In this document: positions 1 to 11,000 of the stretch, piece by piece
Layout: each line of letters starts with the position of its first letter
How positions within the stretch are numbered: position 1 is the stretch's first letter
DNA from: Salarias fasciatus
Taxonomy: Eukaryota; Chordata; Actinopteri; Blenniiformes; Blenniidae
Assembly (NCBI RefSeq): GCF_902148845.1
Contig: NC_043751.1
Location: 31,371,294 to 31,435,293 of the forward strand
DNA: 64,000 nt
Direction: 5' to 3'
The notes under the pieces: generated by a model
Databases searched by the model: none
Told to the model about the DNA's origin: nothing
The model's input: the letters and a program-made list of their open reading frames with translations, nothing else
Translations under genes and position numbers: made by a program

Positions 1-188
1 GCAACACGAACAAACTTATATTAAAAGTAATAATCTATGTTAAATAAAACGTCCAAAGCGCAATGGTTAGACCATTTTTCTGTGAACGCCCGAGCCCGCC
101 AGACGCTGTGATAAAAAGGGCCAATTCTTCAAGAAACTCGGTATTAAAAATCTACTTTTATATGAAGACGAGGATTTTGCTACTGTAC

Positions 189-234
189 CTTTCCGGTATG
201 ATGCGGGGACGTTGTCGGCTTTCGTTCTAACCAT
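189..234 (-). CDS. pclaf: PCNA clamp-associated factor (PAF15/KIAA0101), first coding exon only
   Basis: The reverse strand from 234 to 189 encodes MVRTKADNVPASYRK plus one base of the next codon, then a GTACAG donor. The start matches the very conserved N-terminus of vertebrate PCLAF (human begins MVRTKADSVPGTYRK). PCLAF is a small, largely disordered nuclear protein that binds PCNA through a PIP box and is ubiquitinated on N-terminal lysines during replication; the PIP box lies in later exons outside this window. Bases 1-188 look like intron; no second exon could be placed there with confidence. An open frame that reads on through this intron is not coding. The gene points left, away from the RING-H2 gene 1.2 kb to the right. 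Identity rests on 15 residues, but they are distinctive. Confidence 0.82.
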
Positions 235-1449
235 TTTTGCACCGAGTTGTGCGATAAATTGACGTTTAATCAGAAAAAACACCGACAGCAAAGTGAGCGC
301 CTTGGGAATCCCGCCTCCGTTTAATGTTCCCGCGGGGCGGGAGATTTCTTCTTCTGCGGCTACTAACGGAAGAACCGAAAACGGCTTCCGGATTACGGCT
401 GCCACCCTCTGGTGGCTGTTTGAAACTGCAAGCAGCCCACAGTGGAGGAGGACGAGGAGGAAGGAGAGCGGATAAAACAATTAAAATGTCAAAAACACAA
501 CAACACACATCAGATAAACTAATTGTGAAATTGTGAAATGACCTGAACAGGTTACAAATTGAGAAAACTCTGAAACGACATGTTAACAAAACTGATAAAC
601 AGTTTTTTTATGCTGAAAATTGGGATAACCTTATAGTAAATCTTAATGAATGTTCAAAAATTTTTTAATGATTATGACATACATCAATGTTTAACATCTG
701 TGTTCTCTTCGGTATGTTGGATACAAATAAATCTCACACTGAGCACAGAAATGTCTCTTTTGGTCATAAAAGTGAATATTTTTTCCATAAACTCTTTTAA
801 TACTTAGCAATCACACAGTTCTAGTGGAATATACATGCTCTTCTTCACATTTATTAATCAATTAAGTAATTTTAGCAATAGGATTTTTTCAAAATTAAAA
901 AAATGCAAACAAAATAAGGAAGGGGAAAAAAACACATTACTAAACGAGTTAAAGTGAAATCAAAAGTAAACTCGGAAAAATTCGGGGTTTTTCGGAGCTT
1001 TTCGCTGTATTACCGGAAATACACCGTCTTTGCTTGAGCATGAGGGCCCGCCCTACTCTACCTCTGATTGGCTAAAATCTTGCCTTTTCCGCTTTTGGAA
1101 CGCAGGAGGAACGATGATTGGCTAAGAACCGGTCCGTATCGTGTGGGCTAGCCAATTGGAAGTGGATCAGGAGGGTCGGACCGTCTCCTCCGCCGCGGCT
1201 AACCAGTCTTACCGTTGGACTTCGAGCGACTGAAATTCAGAGAAAAGAACGAATAGAAGTTATTTCATCTCGCAGGTACACTTCTAAACTGTTTTATTCC
1301 TGTCGCCGCGGCTGGAGCTCGAGTTCGAAGCTAAGAGAGCTAACGAGCTAATCGTGCCCCCCTCCCCCTCGTTCGTCTCCTTCCCTGCCCGGGATCAGGG
1401 AGCTTCTGCCGGGGAACGTTAGTCCCGGATCCAGGAGCAGGAGAAGACC
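235..1449. promoter_or_regulatory. Divergent intergenic region between pclaf and the RING-H2 gene
   Basis: About 1.2 kb separates the two divergent start codons. Near pclaf there is an E2F-like site TTCCCGCGGGG at 327-337, about 95 bp upstream of its ATG, in a CpG-rich stretch (300-480), and a TTTGAA (CHR-like) motif at 419-424. This fits the known S-phase expression of pclaf, but the link is inferred. Near the other gene two ATTGGCTA inverted CCAAT boxes lie at 1067-1074 and 1117-1124, followed by a CpG-rich 5' leader. The middle (520-1000) is AT-rich with no recognisable feature. Confidence 0.5.
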
Positions 1450-1585
1450 ATGGAGGAGATGCTGCCGTCCAGCCCCTGCTCGACTGACCCGGAAAGTCCT
1501 GGAGGTCTGAACCGAGGCTGCCTGATGGACCAGGCGGATCTGTCCATTGTGGTCCCGGAGACCCCCAGGTACCCCTGGAGAACCC

Positions 1586-1664
<79 letters not shown>

Positions 1665-2492
1665 ACACACACACACACACACCCTGCACAGACAGCTTTG
1701 ATCACTTTGTGTTTGTATCAGGGGAAGCTGGAGACATTAATGCAGTGTTCTGAACCTCCTGGATCATTTTCCGTCCAGTTCTGGTTTTCTCTGAGTTTCC
1801 TGAGTCTTGGTGATTCCTGGAGATCCTGACAGCAGCTAATCTGCCAGGATCACTATTTGAAGAGGATCCAGAGTGATCCACTGACCCTCCAGGTTGAGGG
1901 TTCGACCCAGAGACCGTCTTCAGTTTTAATGTTTATATTCCAGCGTCTGTTCCTGGAGTTCCAGAACTTTCCGATCCGGACCTGAGTTTAACTCGTGGTT
2001 TTGTCAGCCCGCAGCTCCCCAAGCGTCCCAGACGTCGACCTTCGGCGGCAGAGCGCTCCAGTCCGGTGAGTTTCCGTAACGCCGCCTCTCCCTCGTGAAG
2101 CTCGCCGCCGCCACTGACGGTTTCCTGTCTGCAGGCGGCGCTCCGAGACTCCGGACTTCCTGTGGAGGGCGAGCGAGCATTTACCCACAAGTCAAAGCGC
2201 CGGCGCCTGTCGGGCCGCGGCGAAGACGTCATCCTGGCGTCGACTATCTCCAATATCGGCCGGTTCATCGCCTTCTCTTCTTCCTCTTCATCCTCCTCCT
2301 CCTCTTCCTCTTCATCCTCCTCCTCTTCTTCATCTTTCTCCTCCACCTCTTCCTCTTCCTCCCGCCGGCGGGAGTCGGTCCTCCACCCGACGCACACGGA
2401 GGCCGGAGCAGCGTCGCACTCAGACGCTCTCTCCTTCCTGACGGCAGAAGAAAGAAGCTGGCTGCGCGCTGAGCGAGCTCTGACCTCCACAG

Positions 2493-2550
<58 letters not shown>

Positions 2551-5010
2551 ACTTGACGCCGCGCTCCCGCGGTGACTCCTGATTGGCCGGTTCCTCTGCA
2601 TGCAGAGCGGGAGGCGGAGCATGTGGTGATCAGCGACGACGAGGAGGTGACGGTGCGCTCGCTGCAGATGGAGGAGGACGAGGCGCTGGCTCGCAGTCTG
2701 CAGGTAACCCCGACCCCCGGTCACGCCTCGCCCGGGGGGGGCGGAGCCTGAACGCCGTGCGTTCGTTTGTTCACACAGGCGCAATTTGACCGAGAGGAGT
2801 CCCACAGCAGAACCCACCATCATCATCATCATCACCATCATCGCCAGCAGGACCACCACAGGGTGAGGAACTGAGTAACACTAAGACTGTCAGAATTCAC
2901 CGACCGACCCTGAAGGCGGTTCGGACATGGAAGGCTCCTCAAGTGAGTCCACCTGTAGACTTGGTGGAATGGGTGGAGTCTTGCTGCTCCTGCTTGGTTG
3001 GAACAAAAACCAGCAGCCACTGCGGCTCTTTCTGGACCCTGTTGAGTACCACTGCTCTGTAGTAACATTTTGTGAAGAACTGCAGTGGTCCCAGGATGAA
3101 ACCCTGAGGAACGCCACACTTCAAGTCAACTGTGTTTCAGTCTTGAAAAACTATTTGTCATTGTCTGTTTGCAGTTTTACGCGCAGAACCACTGGATGAA
3201 TCAGGTCCTGGCTGCTGTCAATCCTCTGGCGCACACTGAGCAAGGTGACCCCGCTTTATGCTAAGCTAACACCAGCTAGCTGGTTTTCGGAAGTTTTGGA
3301 GATTAAGTCTGAGTTTGTGTGAAGCTATTTCTTCAAGTTTTTATCCTAAGCTAGTGTTTTTATTCTTTATTTAGATTGTTAAGCTTTATGCTAACTCTGA
3401 AGCTAATTCTTCGTTGTTTACATCTTTATGCTATTTTAACTTTTAGTTTTTTATTTATGTTAGATTTATTCAAGATAATTTTCTTGGATCGTTGTTTACA
3501 TGATTGAACTTTTTCCTCATTTCTACGCTTAATGCTAAGCTAACATGAGCTGGCTGTGTTCTCAGAGCTGATTGGTCGCTCCATGCGAAGGGGGCGGAGT
3601 CGATGGACCTCTGAGCTCGACTTCTCCGACGAAAACAACTACGAGGTGAGAAAGCGTGAACTCACTCATGTGAGGTATTTATAGACGAGATATTTCAATA
3701 ATTTAGCAACAATGCTACAGTTAGCACACACATCTCTTCTATTAAAATTAGCATTTCATTAGCAGGCTAATCACAACAGACCTGTCAGGTTTTTTTGAAC
3801 TTTTTCTTTCTCAGATTGGTAAATTCAGACTGGACGCTGCTAGCCGTGTCGCGCTGCAGTTATCAGTATAGCGCTGCAGCTAGCGGGGGCGCTACAGACG
3901 GTCTCTTGCGTTTCAGGCTCTGCTGGCCTTCGAGGATCTCCGTGGTGCCGTGGTGACCCACAAACTGAGCCGCCGGGAGATCCAGAGGTTTCCCACCAAA
4001 CGCTTCCAGTCTGCGAGCGCCGGCGGGAGCACGCAGTGAGTCCCTCCGCCGCCCCGCGATGAACGCCGCCGCCGCCGCCTCAGGCGTCCGTTTGACCCGC
4101 GTTTTGCTCTCCGTCCACAGGTGTCAGATCTGCTTCTGCGAGTACAGCGAAGGAGAGAAGCTGAGGATACTGCCCTGTTTCCATGACTACCACGTCCAGT
4201 GCATCGACCGCTGGCTCAAGGTGCGACGTCTCCAGTGCTAAGCTAACACCACTTCCTCCAGACAGCTTTGGAGTTTAATATCCCTTCAAAAAAATGGAAG
4301 CTAACTTAGCTAAAGTTGTTTTTTTCCCCAATTTCACTTTTGTTTCCCACAGTTTTCAGTCATAAATCACCTCACCCTCTATTTTTCCTTCCTAGTCTCT
4401 ATGTCATGCTAATCCAGCAAGCTAATTCTAGGTATTTTATTTTTCACTTTAATGCTAACCTAAATTTACTTTTCGGATCTTTGTGAAATTATTTTTAAGT
4501 GTTTGACGTCTCATTCATTCATATTTAATTCATCTGAAATGTGTCCCTCTATGCTAAGCTATCTGTGGAGCTCATTTATGCTAACCTGTAACGTTCACGT
4601 TAGCTCAGCAGTTGCTTTGCAGAGTGAGCTGTTGTCAGTAATTTTCTTTAAAGTTTTTCCACAAAAGCTCACTTTAATACTTGAGTATTTAGAAGTCTGT
4701 ACTGAAACCTTATTTTTAACTGGGCTCATTTTTCTGTTCGTAGCAGTTGTGCTAGGATACATTTCTTTTCTTCCTGGTATTTCCTGTTTTATGCTTTTTT
4801 GTTTTAGTCATCTAAATATTCAAGGAATGACTAGATTCACTAAAGCCAGCTTAAAACCAAACTAATCTGTATCTTGAACTCTCAGCTAAGCTAACTGTCA
4901 TTTCTAAGCTAACTAGCGCGTTTCTGTCCCTGCAGGAAAACGTCACGTGTCCGATCTGCCGCGCTAACCTGAGCGACGGCGGCGGCGGCGGCTCGGCGGC
5001 GCCCTCCTGA
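1450..5010 (+). CDS. RING-H2 E3 ubiquitin ligase with a SUMO-interacting-like motif
   Basis: Ten coding exons with consistent phases: 1450-1568, 1924-2065, 2135-2492, 2606-2703, 2779-2862, 3175-3244, 3566-3645, 3917-4035, 4121-4220, 4936-5010; 414 aa. The C-terminal RING-H2 (about residues 358-398) reads CQICFCEY...[11 protein letters not shown]...CPIC, with the C3H2C3 ligand order of RLIM/Arkadia-type ligases. VVISDDEE (about residue 215) looks like a SUMO-interacting motif and is followed by a UIM-like [12 protein letters not shown] serine run of about 20 (residue ~135), nine histidines (~252) and a glycine run at the C-terminus are encoded by in-frame simple repeats. The start is in fair Kozak context. 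The exon 2 acceptor at 1923 was chosen because it restores frame; a nearer AG at 1958 does not. I do not recognise the orthologue; a SUMO-targeted ligase role is inference. Confidence 0.8.
1588..1681. repeat. (TC)n followed by (AC)n microsatellite
   Basis: About 72 bp of pure TC followed by a short AC tract, 20 bp after the donor of exon 1 of the RING-H2 gene. Open frames through it are artefacts. Confidence 0.95.
2494..2548. repeat. (AC)n microsatellite starting at a splice donor
   Basis: The repeat begins in the donor itself (CAG|GTACACAC) of exon 3 of the RING-H2 gene and fills half of the 113-bp intron. Confidence 0.95.
2890..3125 (-). mobile_element. LINE reverse-transcriptase fragment
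   Basis: On the minus strand the segment encodes [15 protein letters not shown], which matches the GVPQGSxLGP motif of non-LTR retrotransposon reverse transcriptases. Only this short piece is visible, inside an intron of the RING-H2 gene. It is an ordinary dead LINE relic; family not determined. Confidence 0.5.
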
Positions 5011-5066
5011 GCCTGTTCTGCCTGTGAAGAACCACTCGTCCAGTCATCTGTGTGTTTTTTTATACT

Positions 5067-5108
5067 TTTATTGAGTTGGGTTTCTGCCGCTGAAGCATTG
5101 GGAATAAA
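5067..5108. terminator. Crossed polyadenylation signals of convergent genes
   Basis: AATAAA on the plus strand at 5103-5108 serves the RING-H2 gene (stop at 5010). AATAAA on the minus strand (TTTATT at 5067-5072) serves etfrf1 (stop at 5116). The signals lie past each other, so the two mature transcripts should overlap. Confidence 0.7.
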
Positions 5109-5115
5109 GTGTTGT

Positions 5116-5957
5116 TCACTCTTCGTAGTAGCGCTTCTTCATGGCGCGGTACTTCCTCAGGTAGTACAGCGCCTCCAGCTCGCGGGCCACGAACTCGCCG
5201 CGGGCGATCAGCGCCCTGATCTGCTCCGGGTCCTGCACGCCTTTGTTCTTGGAGAACGCCAACCGCAGGCGGTCCCTGAAGTAGTCGCCGCCTTTGGGAT
5301 ACTCCCGGCCGAGGTAGAGGAGCTGAGGAGGAAGGGCGGGAAGGTTAGCTGCTGCTCTCCCATTGGCCGATCGAAGCTCTGCCCCCTGGTGGCTGGCGGA
5401 GGTACTGCAGCGTCTGGACCAGAACCAGCTCTGACCACGATTTCCAGGGGAAACCCCAAACTTTTACTTTGTATTTTTAGGATATTTTAGACCAATTAAA
5501 AAAACGTTTTTTCAAAACATTCAGGGTCTTTCTGTTAGTCTACGATTAAACACTGGGCGATATCGATTCACTAACCACTTCCTCAAACTTAACGTCCGGG
5601 TGAAGAACATTCGGAGATCTGCTTTTGAACATGTGTTGAAAAAGATTTTTAAGAGGGCGTGGCCTAACTGGATTTGGAAACGCCCCCACAGTCAGCTGTT
5701 GACGTCTTATTTTTTCTTTTTTAACTTTTCTCCTTTAGTAACGATTGAAACTTGTCAGTGTGGGGACTTAAACATGAATCTGTAGTTTGAGAAAGTCAAG
5801 AGACTTTGATTTGTATTTCACGGATGGCTTTTGGCGTTCGATGCGAAGCTCCAGTGTGTTTCAGGAAGAATGTTCAGAAGACGCAGAGCTTCAGCAGTCG
5901 GCGTGTCCTCACGTTCTTGTAGAGTCGAACCACTTCGGCTCGCAGCGGATTGGCCAT
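5116..5957 (-). CDS. etfrf1: Electron transfer flavoprotein regulatory factor 1 (LYRM5)
   Basis: Two coding exons on the minus strand, 5913-5957 and 5116-5322, give 83 aa beginning [15 protein letters not shown] and ending KRYYEE. The human protein has the same layout (LYKNLLYLGRDYPKG, [23 protein letters not shown]), so identity is firm. It is a mitochondrial LYR-motif protein that binds electron transfer flavoprotein and displaces its FAD; the LYR signature appears here as LYK in exon 1 and the conserved YPKGxDYF follows in exon 2. The intron is 590 bp. The gene is tail-to-tail with the RING-H2 gene, with 105 bp between stop codons. Confidence 0.93.
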
Positions 5958-7375
5958 CGTCGCCCGGGACGCTGAAACAGAAACGGCATCGCTGCACGTT
6001 AAAGCCAGTCAAGAGTCAAGTCTTCAGACCAGTGCTGCAAAATCCTGAAACCAATAACAGTGGCTAGAACTGCAAAAAAAAAAAAAAAACAGGTCAAATA
6101 GGATCATCCAGCTAAAATCAACTCAAGTGAAACGAGGTTGAAACAGGAAAAATAAGCTTAAAAACCCCAAATATAAAAAAAGTTTGGAAAACAAGAGCTT
6201 CAATTGTTTAAAAATCATGAGAATCAGTCCCAACCAAGTTACTCTACAAAATAAAGGGTACAATTAAAAAAAATAAAATAAAAAATTCTGAAGTAGTTAA
6301 AACGACCGCTAAAATGGTTTAAATGGGGGATTATTTTAAAAAAGGAAATAGTTCAAATGGTTTTACAAAAAGGGAATAAAGTTAAGACAGCAAAGAAGAC
6401 ATAGTACAAGAAGCTAAAATCACTGACAGCTGAAAAGGCTCAAACAGCAAAAAAACGTTTTTCAACAAGTGAATCGAACTAAAATATTCAGCAGATTAAA
6501 GCTGCTCAGTCCAATCCTAGTGGTTTTGAAAATGTGCACATTTATTAAATTTTAATTTGAAAATGAATTTGATTTGCTTGAAACTTAATCTTATGTAATA
6601 AAGGCTGCAGGTTAACCTGCAGTGACTGAATAAGCAGCAGGATTACGAGCAGGTTAATGAGCAGGTTGGTAGATGCTCGAGTCGCCGACTAACCAGTGAG
6701 ATGGTAAAGTGTGTACAGCAGCTCTCCAGATGTTCTGGTCCAGGTGTTGTGGTCAAGGCGTCTCCCACCAGGTGTGCTTACAGTCCGGGTCAAAGTTCAC
6801 CAAGGTGACTGCTAGCATGCTAACCTGCTACCAGCAGATTAACAGCTCAGACCAAGACTTTCTCCCGGCCCTTCTGGGTAGGTCTGAGTGAAACACGTCT
6901 TCGGGCTCTAATATTTGAGTCGGAGACGCCCAAACGGAACTTTTTTATACTTTAAACAGGAGCTCGGTGGTTAGCGGCAGCAACCAGGTAAACAAGCAGA
7001 GAGTATGACTCGTGTAAAGATGGTTCTCCCTCTCATCACGGAGGAACGTCTGCGCATGCGCACTGCCGCACATAGCAAACCCCATCCAGATTGTTTATCC
7101 CGGTTTATTTACTGTACCTATTTGGAAACCCACGCCTCACTATGGGAGATAAACCATTACTTCGTGAATGTTTGGATGTTAATGCACTTTTAACAGGACC
7201 TACGTGGTTAGCAGCAGCTAAATGGTAAACAGGCAGAGAGTACAACGCGTGTGAAGATAGTTAATCCCTCTGACCGTGGCGAACGTCTGCGCATGCGCAC
7301 CAGTGGCTTGAAATACTCGTTGCAACTTAAAAAGTGAACAAAAACAGCAAACACGATGATATAACAAATCAACAG
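5958..7375. other. Upstream flank of etfrf1 with a tandem duplication and NRF1-like sites
   Basis: No coding potential seen. Segments 6953-7062 and 7189-7300 are diverged direct copies with a period of about 238 bp. Each ends in TGCGCATGCGCA, the palindromic NRF1 consensus (about 7050 and 7289). The rest (6060-6600) is A-rich and repetitive. Confidence 0.5.
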
Positions 7376-7549
7376 TTAGGGGATGTTTAAATGTCAAACT
7401 GCATTTTGTAAGGAAGTTTCAAAAATATCAATCATAATTTACTTTTCTTACTTCTGACAGATTGAAGGACACAAAATCATTTGACTAATAATGGCATAAT
7501 GGCATGACTTTGTCATACCATTATGTTTTTCATTTTTAAACATCCCTTA
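7376..7549. mobile_element. PIF/Harbinger-like MITE with TTA target duplication
   Basis: 168-bp element with inverted ends GGGGATGTTTAAA and TTTAAACATCCC flanked on both sides by TTA (7376-7378, 7547-7549). The interior is partly palindromic. A three-base TWA duplication is typical of PIF/Harbinger elements. Confidence 0.6.
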
Positions 7550-7903
7550 AACTACATTGAAAGTTATTTTTGCCAATAACAAGCAGCAACAATTTTTACT
7601 TTTTCGCAGAGTGAAACACTCACAGAAAAACACCAAAGGCCAAAAGAAGAGTTTTAATTTCACCCATATCAGATTAAAACATGTAGACCGAATAATACAT
7701 TTCACAGGTTTAACGCCATTTTTCTCCACTGCTGAATATTAAACTTTAGGGTTGTTGAACTCTGACCTTCAGCTTTTAAGACAGAGACGTTTTGAAGACG
7801 TCAGTAGATTCTGTTCTTTATTTATTCTTTACACAAAATGTTTTTTTATAAACAGTAGAAGTGAAGGAGCTGCAGAGACTCCACATCTTTAATTTACAGT
7901 TCC

Positions 7904-7945
<42 letters not shown>

Positions 7946-7950
7946 GTGAG

Positions 7951-8058
7951 TCAGTAGTTGGCCCTCAGCTGGCGGTTTTCCTCCCTCAGCCTCTCGATCT
8001 CCTCCACCAGAGACTCGTTCACCGAGTATTTCTCCAATAGACCGTGGATCTCTCGCTG

Positions 8059-8094
<36 letters not shown>

Positions 8095-11000
8095 AGACAC
8101 AGACACAGACACATCAGTAAACTTTGCTAATCCTGCAGGAAACTCAGCCAGACGGAAAACTCTCAGATTACCAGAGACCCTGAAGTCCTACTGACGCTAC
8201 GTCACAAACAGGAAGTGGATTTTTTTTCTCACCAGCTGGATGTAAAACTGTCGGATCATCTCCACCTGCAGGTTGATGACGTCCTTGTGACACTCGTCCC
8301 TGAAGGCAGCACCGACAAATCAGTCAGTCAATGCAGGAAACAACGCAGTGAGACCCCGAGCGGACGGGGTCAGAGGTCAGGGGTCAGGGGTCAGAGGGAC
8401 GGACCTGAACTCCTCCAGGGTTTCGTGGATCATGTTCTGGATGAAGTGGATCTGCAGGGGGGTCATCGGAGCGGCGGCGCCCTGCTCCGCTGCGCCCGCC
8501 ACGTTCGAGAGAGTCGAGGACACGGCCGCCGTCACCGAGGGACCTGCAGGACACGAGGACACAGTGAGGGGGCCCGATGTCCTGCAGCCAGACCAGGGCC
8601 CTGAACGCACCACAGGCTGCAGCCAGACCAGGGCCCTGAACGCACCACAGGCTGCAGCCAGACCAGGGCCCTGAACGCACCACAGGCTGCAGCCAGACCA
8701 GGGCCCTGAACGCACCACAGGCTGCAGCCAGACCAGGGCCCTGAACGCACCACAGGCTGTAGCCAGACCAGGGCCCTGAACGCACCACAGGCTGCAGCCA
8801 GACCAGGGCCCTGAACGCACCACAGGCTGTAGCCAGACCAGGGCCCTGAACGCACCAGACGCTCTGCTGCCCCACTGTGACTGAAGGGCACTGAATGCAC
8901 CACAGACAGTTGGTGGGGACTGAGCCCTGGGGCTCGGGCGGGGGCGGGGGGGTGAAGCCCTACCTGCTGAGGCAGTGGGCGGAGCTTCCTGAGCCGGGAC
9001 GCCATTGGCTCTGCGGGGGCCGGCCTCCGGGGTGAAGATGGGCGGAGCCGGCTGGCTGTGATTGGTCTGCTGAGCTGTGGGGGGCGGGGTCTCTCCGTCC
9101 TCCTGGCCCGAGCTGCTGGCTCTGTCCGACTGTCGATGAGACGCATCAGGAGGCTGGAAGGGCTCCGGCTAACTGGCTAGCATGCTAACGCCATGCTAAC
9201 TGCTGACCTCAGTGCTTCATTGACTAATTCTCAAATTTTCTTCGCTTCATGTTCAATCAGAGAAAACGACAGCTGACCGTCACCTTTCCGGAGTCCGTCG
9301 CGTCTTTAGCGCCGACCGCCTCCTCCTCTTTGATGGTGAGCGGCGACGGGAAGGCGGGCGTGGGGGTGAAGGAGCGACCGGCCGTCAGCGGCGTCCCCAG
9401 CGGCGTCCTGCTGAACACGTCTGAAAGGAAGCGTCTCCGTTACGACTCCGTGAACCTGAACCTGAGGAGCGAAGTCGTCCCGTCGGTGTTTCTGACCGTC
9501 TCGGAGTGGAGAGAAGATGTCCAGGCTGCCTCGTCCAGTCAGCTGCTGTCCCTCCGTGTCCCTGGGCCCCGACGCCACGCCGGTTACTATGGCAACAGAC
9601 AAACCGTGAGAGCAGGTCCACAGCGTCTCGCTGTGAGGAGGTCGCCCGTCGTACCGTGCGCTCGCCCGACGGGCGTGTCCCCGGACGGAGCCCTGGGATC
9701 TGGACCAATCAGGAGAGAGGGGGCGGAGTCAGGGGTGAGCGACAGCTGTCTGTAAACGTTCACGGTGGCGTCGCCGGAATCGGACGCCAGGTCTTTGCGA
9801 ACGGGGGAGAACATGTCCAAGCTGCTTCGCCCGACCTGGCCAAACTTCTCCATAGCAACAGGAAGCTCCGCCCCCGGCTGACCTTCCGCCTGCCGACTCG
9901 GCGCCTCGGTACCGGCGCCTCCTGCTGGGCACAAGTTTCCCCGGATTATGAGGTTTTGATGGCTCCAGATTCAGACTCGGTTTCTTTCTCGACTCACCTG
10001 TGCTGGTCGCCGGCCTGTTGGGGGCGGGGCCTGGGCTGCGGGGGGGCTCTGACTGGCTGCTGGGCGGCTTGGAGGAGGATCTCTTGATGCTGGAGATCTT
10101 CGTTGGGGCCGGTTTACCGGACTGGGGGGGGGGGGGGGACGGTACGAGCAGCGGGGATGGAGGGTGAGGAAACGCTAACACAACACTGTCGGCTAACGCT
10201 AACGCTAACCCGGCGGTCCGCTACCTTGTGTCTGGCGCCGTTCTGGAAGCGCAGGCAGGTGACGGAGGTCTTGTGGGCCAGGGTGACCTTGGTGGGGGTG
10301 CTGGAGTTCCTCAGGTCGTACTGGTAGATGGAGCCCTGGGTGCCGCCCACCACCAGGCCGGTGCCGTCCGGCGTGAAGTCCAACGCCGTGAGGGGGCTGT
10401 CCACCCGGATGGACCGCAGCACGCTGAGGAACACAGACACACACAGACACACACACACACAGACACACACACAGACACACACACACAGACACTTTACTTT
10501 GGCATAAAGGAATTTTTCCCTTAAAAATGATTCAGGAGCAGAAAAGATCGATGTTTCCTGAAGTGACTCTGGTCTGTCTTCATTCTGGACTACTGGGAAC
10601 ACCGGGATCCATCAGCGATGGTTTCTGGTGTTCCTCAGGGTCCACCTCTGGGTCCAGTGGCAATTCCAAATCCAATGTTTTCCAACTTAAAGTGTGAAGG
10701 TTCTGTGTTTTGGGAGCTCCGAAACACTGAAAACGGCTCACAAAGTGGAACTTTTTGAAAATGCTTGGGCTCCTTTTAGAAGATGGAAAATCTGCTTTTG
10801 TTTATTAGCAACACGGCGTCACCACGTAGTAAAACTAGCTCTGCACATGCTCAGTGGACGGACAGGAAGTGGTCTTGGTTCCGGTCCAGATTCCCCCTGG
10901 TTCTAATCTACATTCTCCTGGTCTTGGTCCTTGTCCAGGTCCAGATTCTTGTGGTCCTGGTCCATATTCCTCTGGTCCTGATCTATATTCCCCTGGTCCT

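Noticed and set aside
67-480. 137-codon minus-strand frame
   Set aside because: Only 189-234 is pclaf exon 1; the rest is promoter and intron read through.
1419-2859. Minus-strand frames rich in RE, CV or EEED repeats
   Set aside because: They are the complements of TC, AC and serine-codon repeats in the RING-H2 gene.
8377-9146. Minus frames of 148-204 codons with repeated CGAFRALVWLQPV peptides
   Set aside because: They read across a 35-bp minisatellite and through nedd1 exons in other frames.
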